NCBI GenBank assembly: GCA_041941305.1
Contig: JBGTQJ010000002.1
Coordinates: 290,307-354,306, forward strand
Direction of reading: 5' to 3'
Length of the DNA stretch: 64,000 nucleotides
DNA from: JANSWP01 sp041941305
GTDB lineage: Bacteria; Bacteroidota; Bacteroidia; Chitinophagales; Saprospiraceae
In this document: one piece after another, positions 56,380-64,000 of the stretch
Position numbering within the stretch: position 1 is the first letter of the stretch
Layout of the letters: the number at the start of each line of letters is the position of its first letter
Made by a program: the position numbers and the translations under genes
Notes under the pieces: generated by a model
Told to the model about the DNA's origin: nothing
Seen by the model: the letters and a program-made list of their open reading frames with translations, nothing else
Database searches by the model: none

Positions 56380-56428
56380 CGCCCCGCCTTAAATCAGGTT
56401 TCTTTTACACCCAAATCAAAAAAACTTA

Positions 56429-58291
56429 ATGAACATTCTTGGAATTTCAGCCTTCTATCACGACTCAGCCGCAGCTATTCTGCAAGATGGAAAGATAATC
56501 GCAGCAGCACAAGAAGAACGTTTTACCAGAAAAAAGCAGGATTCTGGTTTTCCAGTCCATGCATGTAAATTTTGCCTCGAACAATCCGGTTTGACCATTG
56601 ATGAATTAGATGCCATTGTTTTTTACGATAAGCCATTGCTAAAGTTTGAAAGACTGCTGGAAACCTACTATGGTTTCGTACCAAAAGGGGTTCAGTCTTT
56701 TATTGTTGCGATGCCTGTTTGGTTAAAGGAAAAGTTATTTCTAAAAAGATTGATTTACAGTGAATTGAGTAAGGTGGGAAATTTTGATAAGAAAAAAATA
56801 AAATTACTCTTTCCAGAACATCATCTTTCTCATGCTGCCAGTGCTTTTTATCCCTCTCCTTATGAGGAGGCAGCAATATTGACCATTGATGGAGTTGGAG
56901 AATGGGCGACTGCTTCCATTTGTTATGGGAAAGGTAAGGAAATAAAAATACTCAAAGAACTAAGGTTTCCTCATTCTCTTGGCTTACTCTATTCGGCATT
57001 TACTTATTATTTAGGGTTCAAAGTGAATTCAGGAGAATATAAATTGATGGGATTGGCTCCCTATGGAAATCCTAACTCCGAGGAGGTGAAAAAATACATC
57101 AAACTGATAAAAGAGGAGTTGATTGATTTAAAAGAAGACGGCTCTATTTGGTTAAATCAGAAGTATTTTAATTATGCTACTGGATTGCGAATGGTATACG
57201 ATAAAAAGTGGGCAGCACTGTTTGGATTTCCCAAAAGGACTTCAGAATCTGATTTGGAACAACAGCATTGTAATCTTGCTTTTGCCATTCAAAAAGTTAC
57301 TGAAGATGTAGTGATGAATATGGCAAAAGAAGCCAAAAAGTTGACTGATGCTAAGTACCTATGTATGGCTGGAGGCGTTGCATTGAACTGTGTAGCCAAT
57401 GGAAAATTATTAGCGAGCGGCATTTTTGAAAATATTTTCATCCAACCCGCAGCTGGTGATGCAGGAGGTTCTTTGGGGGCAGCCTTGGCAGCTCATTATC
57501 TTTACTTTGAAAATCCCAGAACAGTCGCAACTTCCTTTGATGATATGAATGGAGCTTATCTGGGGCCTGAGTTTTCTGATTTGGATATTGAAAAAATGGC
57601 GAAACAATTCAAAGCCAATTTTGAAAAATATGAAGAATTTGATGGACTTGCTTCAAAGGTAGCAGCCTTGATATCAGAAGGCAGCGTCGTTGGCTGGCAT
57701 CAGGGCAGAATGGAGTTTGGACCGAGAGCCTTGGGCAATCGAAGTATTCTGGGAGATCCTACAAATGTGGAGATGCAGAAAAAGATAAATTTGAAAATCA
57801 AGTACCGGGAAAGCTTCAGACCTTTTGCGCCTTCTGTTTTAGAAGAAGATTCTGAAAAGTTTTTTGATTTGAAAAAAGAATCACCCTATATGCTTCTGGT
57901 AGCTCCGGTCAAAGAAGATCGACAAGCTAAAGTACCAGACAATTATTGGGAATTGCCTTTAAGAGATAGGCTTTATACCCTGCGTTCTGATATTCAGGCA
58001 ATCACCCATGTCGATTTTTCGGCAAGGGTACAATCTGTACACAAAAAGACCAATGAGCGTTATTACAAATTGATACAGAAATTCAAGGAAAAAACAGGGC
58101 ATGGAATCGTAATTAACACGAGTTTTAATGTTCGGGGCGAACCCATCGTTTGCACCCCCGAAGATTCATATCGTTGTTTTATGCGGACCGAAATGGATTA
58201 TCTTGTCATAGGAAATTATATTTTTGACAAAAAACAACAACCCAATTGGGATAAAAAAGATAATTGGCAGGAGGAGTTTGTATTGGATTAA
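56429..58291 (+). CDS. NodU/CmcH/TobZ-family carbamoyltransferase
   Basis: 620 residues. The N-terminal ASKHA-like domain begins MNILGISAFYHDSAAAILQD then AAQEERFTRKK, with the metal site in EHHLSHAASAFYPS and DGVGEWAT. The C-terminal YrdC-like domain has GRMEFGPRALGNRSILGDP and NTSFNVRGEPIV. These enzymes carbamoylate sugar or antibiotic hydroxyls through a carbamoyl-adenylate. It likely decorates the glycan from the neighbouring GTs. Two membrane genes that follow (58321, 58551) are a recurrent accompaniment of this family. Confidence 0.94.
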   Translation: MNILGISAFYHDSAAAILQDGKIIAAAQEERFTRKKQDSGFPVHACKFCLEQSGLTIDELDAIVFYDKPLLKFERLLETYYGFVPKGVQSFIVAMPVWLKEKLFLKRLIYSELSKVGNFDKKKIKLLFPEHHLSHAASAFYPSPYEEAAILTIDGVGEWATASICYGKGKEIKILKELRFPHSLGLLYSAFTYYLGFKVNSGEYKLMGLAPYGNPNSEEVKKYIKLIKEELIDLKEDGSIWLNQKYFNYATGLRMVYDKKWAALFGFPKRTSESDLEQQHCNLAFAIQKVTEDVVMNMAKEAKKLTDAKYLCMAGGVALNCVANGKLLASGIFENIFIQPAAGDAGGSLGAALAAHYLYFENPRTVATSFDDMNGAYLGPEFSDLDIEKMAKQFKANFEKYEEFDGLASKVAALISEGSVVGWHQGRMEFGPRALGNRSILGDPTNVEMQKKINLKIKYRESFRPFAPSVLEEDSEKFFDLKKESPYMLLVAPVKEDRQAKVPDNYWELPLRDRLYTLRSDIQAITHVDFSARVQSVHKKTNERYYKLIQKFKEKTGHGIVINTSFNVRGEPIVCTPEDSYRCFMRTEMDYLVIGNYIFDKKQQPNWDKKDNWQEEFVLD

Positions 58292-58320
58292 CCAACTAAA
58301 TGGGCATAAAAAATAGTAAA

Positions 58321-58470
58321 ATGGAATTTTTAAAAGACTTATTCAACTTCATCAAAGAACGCAAGAAATTTTTTCTGGTACCAATCATTATTGTGCTTCT
58401 GTTGATTGGTGTCTTGATTGTGATTGGTGGTGGTTCTTCTATCGCACCATTTATTTATACCTTATTTTAA
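58321..58470 (+). CDS. DUF5989-like small membrane protein
   Basis: 49 residues: MEFLKDLFNFIKERKKFFLV, then a single TM helix and IAPFIYTLF. It matches the pattern of the DUF5989 family, which is repeatedly found next to NodU-type carbamoyltransferases. An in-frame ATG at 58300 gives seven extra residues, but the family start is MEFL. It lies 29 nt after the carbamoyltransferase. It probably anchors or regulates the enzyme at the membrane; the role is not known. Confidence 0.8.
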   Translation: MEFLKDLFNFIKERKKFFLVPIIIVLLLIGVLIVIGGGSSIAPFIYTLF

Positions 58471-58473
58471 AGG

Positions 58474-58534
58474 AAGTAGTGCGGTTCTCCAGAACCATAT
58501 CCGCTTGACACGGTTCTGGAGAACCGCACTACTT
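58474..58534. repeat. 23-bp perfect inverted repeat with 15-nt loop (REP-like)
   Basis: The arms 58474-58496 and 58512-58534 are perfect reverse complements and contain GGTTCTCCAGAACC, itself nearly palindromic, so GGTTCT/AGAACC occurs four times. GC content is higher than around it. Located between two small genes of one operon. Could be a REP/BIME-type dispersed repeat or an RNA hairpin setting relative expression. Confidence 0.7.
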
Positions 58535-58550
58535 ACAGAAAATATCCACT

Positions 58551-58919
58551 GTGGAAAAAGCAAAGAATCTGGAAACCATTCTGGTCATAACTGCTGGTTT
58601 GCTGGTGCTTCATTTTATTTTTGGAATTAGAGGCTTTGTAATTGCTGCAGCAATTATTAGTGTAAGTAGTCTGATGTTTCCAATTATCGCAAAAGGAATA
58701 ACCTGGGCTTGGTATAAGTTGGCAATGGCTCTGGGATATGTGAATTCCAGGATACTACTCTCCTTGATATTCTTCATTTTTTTGATGCCGGTAGCATGGC
58801 TCTCCAAATTATTTAATAAGGACAGCTTACAATTAAAAAGGAAACCTGAAAATGGAGATTCCTACTATTCGGAAAGGAATTACGAATATTCCAAAAAGGA
58901 CTTGGAAAATGTGTGGTAA
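58551..58919 (+). CDS. SxtJ-like membrane protein
   Basis: 122 residues from GTG 58551. It has two to three TM helices (LETILVITAGLLVLHFIFGI, then FVIAAAIISVSSLMFPIIAK, then ILLSLIFFIFLMPVAWL) and a charged C-tail. The pattern is that of SxtJ, a small protein found with NodU-type carbamoyltransferases and DUF5989 proteins. Probably part of a membrane complex with the carbamoyltransferase; mechanism unknown. It is separated from the DUF5989-like gene by the inverted repeat. Confidence 0.75.
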   Translation: MEKAKNLETILVITAGLLVLHFIFGIRGFVIAAAIISVSSLMFPIIAKGITWAWYKLAMALGYVNSRILLSLIFFIFLMPVAWLSKLFNKDSLQLKRKPENGDSYYSERNYEYSKKDLENVW

Positions 58920-58928
58920 TGAATCTTT

Positions 58929-59261
58929 CTAACCAATTACAAACTTTTTAAATCCTTTTATTTCTCCTTCTTCTATTTCGATAGATTCTACTCGGGCAAG
59001 AGGGGGTCCCTCTTTACACCATTCAATAAAAGCATTCAAGGCTTCCTCAGAGCCTTCAATCTCAACGTATAAACCTTCCAAGGTGTGTTGGATATAACCC
59101 TTTACGCCAAATTCATTGGCTTTTCTTTTGGAATAAGGACGAAACCATACACTCTGAACTCTACCAGTAATATTGAGGTTATAATGTTTTTTTTGGACAT
59201 TCAACGATTTGTTAAAAAACATATTTGTAAACCGTTGAACGATGTTTTCTTGGTTGTTCAT
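58929..59261 (-). CDS. Acylphosphatase-like protein with altered active-site position
   Basis: 110 residues, slightly longer than the usual about 90 owing to an N-terminal extension; ATG 59222 is an alternative start. The substrate loop GRVQSVWFRPYSKRKANEFG keeps the phosphate-binding Arg. The second site, normally GWVRN-xx-DG with catalytic Asn, reads GYIQHTLEG, so the Asn is replaced by His. It would hydrolyse acyl phosphates if active; loss or change of activity is possible. Confidence 0.85.
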   Translation of the reverse strand: MNNQENIVQRFTNMFFNKSLNVQKKHYNLNITGRVQSVWFRPYSKRKANEFGVKGYIQHTLEGLYVEIEGSEEALNAFIEWCKEGPPLARVESIEIEEGEIKGFKKFVIG

Positions 59262-59741
59262 AAATAAGGTATTTAATCAATTAGATTGCTCTGAAAATGA
59301 CCCTCACAAAAAAGGGATTTTGGGTTTATACGTGTAGATGTCCAAAAGTAAAATGTTCTAAAAGTGCACGAAAAATGATGTGGAGTTTTCTCTGGGTAGC
59401 AGATATTTTGATATGCTACAGGGAAATTAGGTGTGTATGTAAATAAGCACCATATCAAAAAATCAAAAATAAATAAAAAACTTAAGCGAAGCCATTATTT
59501 TTTTAATATCCATGGTTTTATGACAGTAAGAGTCAAAAACACTGTTTTTTTTGATTTTTATAAACACTTGGAACTTAATTGGCGTACCAATTGCAAATAG
59601 ATTGATATTCAGGCATTTAAAAATGTCTATTTTTGCCATTGAAAATGATTGTGTCTTTCAGAAGAATACCCTTAAAACAAGCACAATCTGATTAGAGTAT
59701 GTTTAAATCCATGAACAGAAATGCATATTATCCACACACTT
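59262..59741. other. Intergenic region with palindrome, promoter box and a repeat end
   Basis: A 480-nt AT-rich gap without recognisable coding. It holds AATTGG-CGTA-CCAATT (59577-59592), an operator-like inverted repeat, then TATTTTTG (59628-59635) fitting the TAnnTTTG box for the following gene. It also has TTAGAGTATGTTTAAAT (59692-59708), nearly the same as the end of the MITE-like element at 33957. Confidence 0.45.
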
Positions 59742-60182
59742 ATGCGTCTAAACTTATTGGCATGTTTGTGCCTTATTTCCTTTGTGAGTTACGGTCAATC
59801 TTCTACAAAATTCGTTTCCGAAATTCTCCCGGAAATAAGCCATTTTTTGAGTGAGCATCATATTTCTGCAACAGCTCATGCTTCACAAACAGGAGAATGG
59901 GTCTGGAGATTTATACTAGCTGAAGAAGACTTGAAAAGTAAGATAGAGCCGGAAATGGCAAAGAAACTCACCACTTTTATTTTTACCTACAATCAAAAGA
60001 CCAATTCTAAAAAAGGAGATATTTTTCAGGCGAAGAATGGTATGGGAAAAGCTGAAACACTAAAGATGATTTTTCAGCAAATCAAAAGAAATGTATTGCA
60101 GTTTGGAAAGGAAATGGATGTTCTGAATGTAGAAGGCAAATTGTATTACATCATTTACTTTCCACATTCAGAACGAACTTGA
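59742..60182 (+). CDS. Small secreted protein of unknown function
   Basis: 146 residues from ATG 59742, giving signal peptide MRLNLLACLCLISFVSYGQ with cleavage after YGQ or close to it. ATG 59721 is a weaker alternative with six or seven polar residues first. The rest is soluble (EILPEISHFLSEHHISATAH, then GEWVWRFILAEEDLKSKI and YYIIYFPHSERT). No known family is recognised. Convergent with dsbD. Confidence 0.65.
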   Translation: MRLNLLACLCLISFVSYGQSSTKFVSEILPEISHFLSEHHISATAHASQTGEWVWRFILAEEDLKSKIEPEMAKKLTTFIFTYNQKTNSKKGDIFQAKNGMGKAETLKMIFQQIKRNVLQFGKEMDVLNVEGKLYYIIYFPHSERT

Positions 60183-60186
60183 GTCA

Positions 60187-62724
60187 TTACTCCGCTATTC
60201 CAAGTTTTTTCTTGTCAGATTTGAATACCTCTAATCCGCAGTCCAGAAAATCTGCATAATCACTGATGCCTTCTCTGAATCCTCTTGGGGCAGCCAAAAC
60301 CTCTTCTTCTGGACTCATCAAAACATACAATGGTTGAGAGTTTTGCTGGAAATTGATGATTTGAAAATCAGCCCATTTATGGCCAACATTTCTGAGTTTC
60401 GTATTTCTGGATTTTGAAATCAAGGTTTTTTCCAGTGGTTCTCTGTCATCAACATAAAGTGAAACCAGCACAAAATCTTCCGCAATTTTTGTCCAAACCC
60501 GATCATCTATCCAAATGTGTTCTTCTGTCTTTCTACAATTTACGCATCCATAGCCAGTAAAATCCAGGAGTAAAGGCTTATTGACTTCCTTGGCATATTG
60601 GACACCTTCGTAATAATCCTTGAAGCAATCCAGGTTATTAGCACATTTCCCGAAAGAAGGATATTTTGCTTTTATAAGTTGATCTGGAGTCGGTTTTTCT
60701 AAAAACAAATTGTAATGAGCTGGAGGTGCCAAGCCACTTAGAAGGGCTTTGGACTCATAAGTTTTGGTTTTATCATTGTAAGCAAACCCTGTGCAGAGAT
60801 AAATGGTGAAAATTGCAAACAATGCGGTAAATGCAATTCGCGATGGAGTAAATTTCACCTTTGGGCTATCATGAGGAAACTTGATAAACCCTAAAAGGTA
60901 TGCTGTGGTAGCTGCAAAAATCAGAATCCATATGCCCATGAAGACTTCATAAGGCAAGATGTTCCAGTGACTTGTCATATCTGCTACAGACAAGAATTTG
61001 AACGCTAATGCCAGCTCCAAAAATCCCAAAACTACTTTCACTGAATTCATCCAGCCTCCAGATTTTGGAAGAGAATTCAACCAACCTGGAAAAGCGGCAA
61101 AGAGTCCGAAAGGCAATGCCAAAGCAGTGGAGAAACCAAGCATTACGATGAATGGTCCCATGACATTTTCAGCAGATTCCACAATTGCAGTTCCAATGAT
61201 TGGTCCAGTACAAGAGAAGGAAACCAAAGCAAGGGTAAATGCCATGAAAAATATTCCAATAAGCCCACCTTTGTCTGCCATTGTATCACTTTTATTTGCC
61301 CAGGAGCTAGGTAAAGTGATTTCATAATATCCAAAGAAGGAAAATGCGAAAAAGACAAAAATCAGGAAGAAAATGACATTGGCTACGGCATCTGTTGAAA
61401 GCTCATTTAGTGCAGTAGGTCCGGCAATAGCTGTAATGAGTAGCCCAATTGCAACGTAAATTACAATAATAGAAAGCCCATAAATTACCGCATTCCTGAT
61501 TCCGGATCTTTTATCTGTACTACTTTTTGTGAAGAAACTCACAGTAAGTGGAATCATTGGGAAAACGCAAGGGGTCAAAAGCGCCAATAACCCACCGAGA
61601 AAGCCAAAAACAAAAGTCCAGATTAAATTTTGTCCTTTGGTTTCCTCTTCTCCACAATCCCCTCTTGGATTTTCGTGAGAAGCAAGAATGGCAGGTACAG
61701 ATTGGTCAATAGCATCACCCTCCAGTTTCTGCCCATTCTTTGCCAAGCCTTGCGAACTGCCTGTCAAATCAAACTTAAAGTCTATTTCCTTTGGTGGCAG
61801 ACATTTTGTGTCATCGCATGTCATGAATTCAAGCCAGCCGGTAATAGGCGTAGAAATGTCTGCTGTTTTGATGCGTTGTGAAAAAGAAACCTCCTTGGCA
61901 AACTTCACAATATTCATATCGAACATGGGATCATGTCCCTCTTTTCTATAATCAGAGATTTCCTCATTTTTCCCAACTAATTCGAAATGTTCAGTGCTTT
62001 CATAATTAAAACTGGTAGGTATTGGTCCATCATCTCCATCCAAATACTGAGAATAGACATACCAACCATCTTGAATTTTGGCAGAATAAACCAAATCATA
62101 TTCTTCTTCGCTAACCTTTTCAAATTTGGTAGTCCATTTTACCGGATCTAAAATGCCATCTCCAGCTTCTGCATCAGACGGCTCATTCAAGGTTAAGTCT
62201 TCTCCACTAACAGCCTCACTATCGGTATTGTCAGCTGCTTCAGTTACATTGGATGCAACATTAGTTGGATTAAGTTTGAAATTGAAGTCTACTTCAGAAG
62301 GTGGCAAACATTTTTCATCGTCACAAGTCATGAACTCCAACCATCCTACAATTGGTTTTGTTAGGTCTGCTATCTTGACTCTTTGTGTAAATACTGCTTT
62401 TTTAGCGTATTTTACAATGTTCATGTTGTCAAAGAGTGGGTCTTTTCCCTCTTTTCGATTTTCTTTTGATTCCTCGTTTTTTCCGACCAATTCAAAATGT
62501 TCTGTGCCTTCATAATTGAAGCTGGTAGGTATTGGACCATCATCTCCTTCCAAATACTGAGAATAGACATACCAACCATCTTGAATTTTGGCAGTGTATA
62601 TCAAGTCAAATTCATTTTCAGTGACTTGTTTGGAAGAAAATTGCCACTTAACGGGATTTAATATCTGTGTAAAGGAAGTCTGGAGACTTATCAAAAGTGC
62701 TCCGAATATCATTAAAGTCCTCAT
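60187..62724 (-). CDS. dsbD: DsbD-type thiol:disulfide interchange protein with duplicated N-domain
   Basis: 845 residues. A signal peptide (MRTLMIFGALLISLQTSFTQ) is followed by two tandem copies of the nDsbD-like beta-sandwich (about 22-140 and 190-315). Each ends in MTCDD-x-KCLPP, a CxxxxC redox pair. Then come eight TM helices with the paired cysteines in LLALLTPCVFPMIPLTVSFF and VSFSCTGPIIGTAIV. The C-terminal thioredoxin domain has GYGCVNCRKTEEHIW. It moves electrons from cytoplasmic thioredoxin to periplasmic partners. The two N-domains are highly similar even at the DNA level. A third copy is encoded upstream (62865). Confidence 0.93.
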   Translation of the reverse strand: MRTLMIFGALLISLQTSFTQILNPVKWQFSSKQVTENEFDLIYTAKIQDGWYVYSQYLEGDDGPIPTSFNYEGTEHFELVGKNEESKENRKEGKDPLFDNMNIVKYAKKAVFTQRVKIADLTKPIVGWLEFMTCDDEKCLPPSEVDFNFKLNPTNVASNVTEAADNTDSEAVSGEDLTLNEPSDAEAGDGILDPVKWTTKFEKVSEEEYDLVYSAKIQDGWYVYSQYLDGDDGPIPTSFNYESTEHFELVGKNEEISDYRKEGHDPMFDMNIVKFAKEVSFSQRIKTADISTPITGWLEFMTCDDTKCLPPKEIDFKFDLTGSSQGLAKNGQKLEGDAIDQSVPAILASHENPRGDCGEEETKGQNLIWTFVFGFLGGLLALLTPCVFPMIPLTVSFFTKSSTDKRSGIRNAVIYGLSIIVIYVAIGLLITAIAGPTALNELSTDAVANVIFFLIFVFFAFSFFGYYEITLPSSWANKSDTMADKGGLIGIFFMAFTLALVSFSCTGPIIGTAIVESAENVMGPFIVMLGFSTALALPFGLFAAFPGWLNSLPKSGGWMNSVKVVLGFLELALAFKFLSVADMTSHWNILPYEVFMGIWILIFAATTAYLLGFIKFPHDSPKVKFTPSRIAFTALFAIFTIYLCTGFAYNDKTKTYESKALLSGLAPPAHYNLFLEKPTPDQLIKAKYPSFGKCANNLDCFKDYYEGVQYAKEVNKPLLLDFTGYGCVNCRKTEEHIWIDDRVWTKIAEDFVLVSLYVDDREPLEKTLISKSRNTKLRNVGHKWADFQIINFQQNSQPLYVLMSPEEEVLAAPRGFREGISDYADFLDCGLEVFKSDKKKLGIAE

Positions 62725-62864
62725 AATGAAAGTTTTAGTAAGCCAAAAGCTTGCCCTGTAATCCGGCTAACAAGGCGCGAATTTGCGAAGTTAAAATTGA
62801 AATGAAAAATATTTGAAAATATCTATTGGAAAGGTCTTTGGAAAATCAAATTCCAAAAAGGCGA
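62725..62864. other. Gap between dsbD and the stand-alone N-domain gene
   Basis: 140 nt with no gene. The minus-strand sequence TAACTTCG approaches the -7 consensus with one mismatch. Nothing else is seen. Confidence 0.3.
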
Positions 62865-63323
62865 TTATTCAAGTTTAAATTCAAAATCGACCTCCATTGG
62901 AGGCAGGCATCTTTCTTCATCGCAAGTCATGAATTCCAGCCAACCATCAAGCGTTGGGCTCCCTTTTTTTACTTTGACACGTTGGGTAAAAGTTACAATT
63001 CCACTGAATTTGATGACATTCATGTCAAACAAGGCATCATAACCTTCCGATCTTTTTCCATCTTCTTCTGTTTTACCAACAAATTCTACAACATCCGACC
63101 TATTGTAATTGAAAGAAGTGCGAATAGGTCCATCATCACTATCGAGGTATTGGGAATAGATATACCAACCAGGGTTAACGGTGGCGGTAAACACTAAATC
63201 ATATTCTGAGTCATTTATTTTTTCAGCTTTATGATTCCATTCGACAGGACTGTAAGCAGCTTGTGAAAAGGAAAGAGTGGTGAAAAAAAGCAAAAGCGAA
63301 AAGGGTACAAGAATTTTTCTCAT
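62865..63323 (-). CDS. Stand-alone nDsbD-like redox domain protein
   Basis: 152 residues: a signal peptide (MRKILVPFSLLLFFTTLSFS) and one beta-sandwich domain homologous to both N-domains of DsbD (GWYIYSQYLDSDDGPI, then FMTCDEERCLPPMEVDF with a CxxxxC pair). It is clearly less similar to those two than they are to each other. It may be a periplasmic partner that takes electrons from DsbD. Its own promoter box lies 41-48 nt before the start. Confidence 0.88.
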   Translation of the reverse strand: MRKILVPFSLLLFFTTLSFSQAAYSPVEWNHKAEKINDSEYDLVFTATVNPGWYIYSQYLDSDDGPIRTSFNYNRSDVVEFVGKTEEDGKRSEGYDALFDMNVIKFSGIVTFTQRVKVKKGSPTLDGWLEFMTCDEERCLPPMEVDFEFKLE

Positions 63324-63363
63324 GATAATAGATTAATTCTAAAAGTTTTTCAGGGAAACAATG

Positions 63364-63371
63364 CAAAAATA
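63364..63371 (-). promoter_or_regulatory. Promoter -7 box of the stand-alone nDsbD-like gene
   Basis: The minus strand reads TATTTTTG, a TAnnTTTG match, 41 nt before ATG 63323. The -33 element is not clear. Confidence 0.5.
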
Positions 63372-63470
63372 GCACCCTCTTGTCAAAATGGTTGGTTTCC
63401 TATTTTGGAATAATATAATTTTAACTGTGTTTTAAGGTGGTATTAAAGTTAAATACATCGTGCAAAAAGT

Positions 63471-64000
63471 TTATTGATATTTTTTGTTGTCTGAATTTAC
63501 CTCAGAATATCGCCTGTTTAATTTTTTTCGGGCATCCTCTTGGGTAAATTGCCAATTAATCTTAATCCCTTTTAGGGAACGTTCTTTGAAAAAACTCAAC
63601 ACTTCGGATTCCAATTTTTTCATGCAAGGGATTCTTCGATTTAAGCATAGTCTGGATAAAGCGGAAAATTCAATTTCAATCATATTAAGCCAAGAAGCAC
63701 TTTTTGGTGTAAAAACAAATTCAATTTTCTGTGTTAACCAAGCTGCTGTTTCGGCATCAAACTGTTCATAAAAAGAATGATAGCCGTGTGTATTAAGATT
63801 ATCCAAAACCACTTTGATTTTCACCGCTTCAGGATAGGCTTTGGCTAAAGCCATCATAAATAAAGCGAATTCCTTTTTTGTTCTCTGTTCTCTGACATGT
63901 GCCAATCGTTTGCCTGTTTTAGGTTCAATGGCTGCCAAAACGCAACAAGAGCCGTGTTTGGAATAAGCATAATTTTCTTTTGCTACCTGACCAGGAGCCA
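63471..64000 (-). mobile_element. IS630-family transposase, partial (runs off the right edge)
   Basis: The frame is open from the right edge and reads APGQVAKENYAYSKHGSC, then CVLAAIEPKTGKRL. It continues with the second Asp in VVLDNLNTHGYHSF and the catalytic Glu region in FTPKSASWLNMIEIEF, the DDE/D core of IS630/Tc1 transposases. It ends YSEVNSDNKKYQ at 63471. A TTG start at 63938 is not needed, as the homology extends upstream. The N-terminal helix-turn-helix and left end of the element are outside the window. The right terminal inverted repeat should lie in about 63420-63470 but cannot be verified. Confidence 0.88.

Noticed and set aside
58424..58630. Plus-strand frame crossing the 23-bp inverted repeat
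   Set aside because: Overlaps the real DUF5989-like and SxtJ-like genes in another frame and reads through the repeat.
59273..59458. Minus-strand 61-codon frame in the acylphosphatase-secreted protein gap
   Set aside because: No recognisable motif, no start context and Phe/Cys/His-rich random look; treated as non-coding.
62126..62515. Plus-strand open frame of 129 codons opposite dsbD
   Set aside because: Complement of the duplicated DsbD N-domain region; Ser-rich translation typical of an antisense shadow.
1..64000. CRISPR arrays, tRNA or rRNA genes
   Set aside because: No spaced direct repeats, cloverleaf sequence or rRNA segments noticed by eye; only a tool scan could exclude weak cases.

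Overview
The window looks like Bacteroidota DNA, most plausibly a Saprospiria-type relative. The clues are low GC, TAnnTTTG-type promoter boxes, few Shine-Dalgarno sites, many TTG/GTG starts, a TamB gene paired with a lipoprotein-type TamA (TamL-like), a GldM-like protein, and Bacteroidota-style lipoproteins. The family assignment is inference; the phylum is well supported.

Region 1 (1-32225, all + strand, tightly packed, many ATGA/TAATG overlaps) is a large surface-polysaccharide locus. It holds GT4, GT2, GT47-like (exostosin) and GT-C (GT39-like) glycosyltransferases, an acyltransferase-3, two asparagine-synthase-like proteins, two intact FkbM methyltransferases plus a broken third, a formyltransferase/beta-propeller fusion, an O-antigen polymerase, and a PaaK/CapK-like adenylate-forming enzyme. 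It also has a DegT aminotransferase / FlaA1-type dehydratase / PglC-WcaJ-type phosphosugar transferase module, the GDP-L-fucose module (manC, gmd, fcl), further methyltransferases and an SGNH hydrolase. Together they could make GDP-fucose and an amino-deoxy sugar, start a repeat unit on undecaprenyl phosphate, extend, decorate and polymerise it. No flippase, chain-length regulator or export channel is inside the window.

Region 2 (32191-35016, - strand) has a convergent GT4, a glyoxalase-fold protein and an antirepressor-like protein with palindromes upstream. Between the last two lies a possible small inverted-repeat element.

Region 3 (35231-42891) is a tamB-tamL operon for outer-membrane biogenesis. 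It ends in a perfect 46-bp palindrome that is also placed to be the operator of the next unit, arsR-aquaporin-malY-like (42961-45114).

Region 4 (45164-52233) holds an orphan GldM-like protein, two small proteins, a 1116-aa lipoprotein combining ThuA, sugar-dehydrogenase, PKD, cytochrome c and a C-terminal beta domain, a decayed Crp/Fnr regulator, and a beta-helix lipoprotein.

Region 5 (52635-58919) has three glycosyltransferases (DPM-like GT2, processive GT2, GT-C), then a NodU/CmcH-type carbamoyltransferase with two small membrane partners (DUF5989-like and SxtJ-like). A 23-bp perfect inverted repeat lies between the two partners.

Region 6 (58929-64000) contains an acylphosphatase-like protein with an altered active-site position, a small secreted protein, a DsbD with a duplicated N-terminal redox domain, a third stand-alone copy of that domain, and a partial IS630-family transposase running off the right edge. 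No tRNA, rRNA or CRISPR array was seen.
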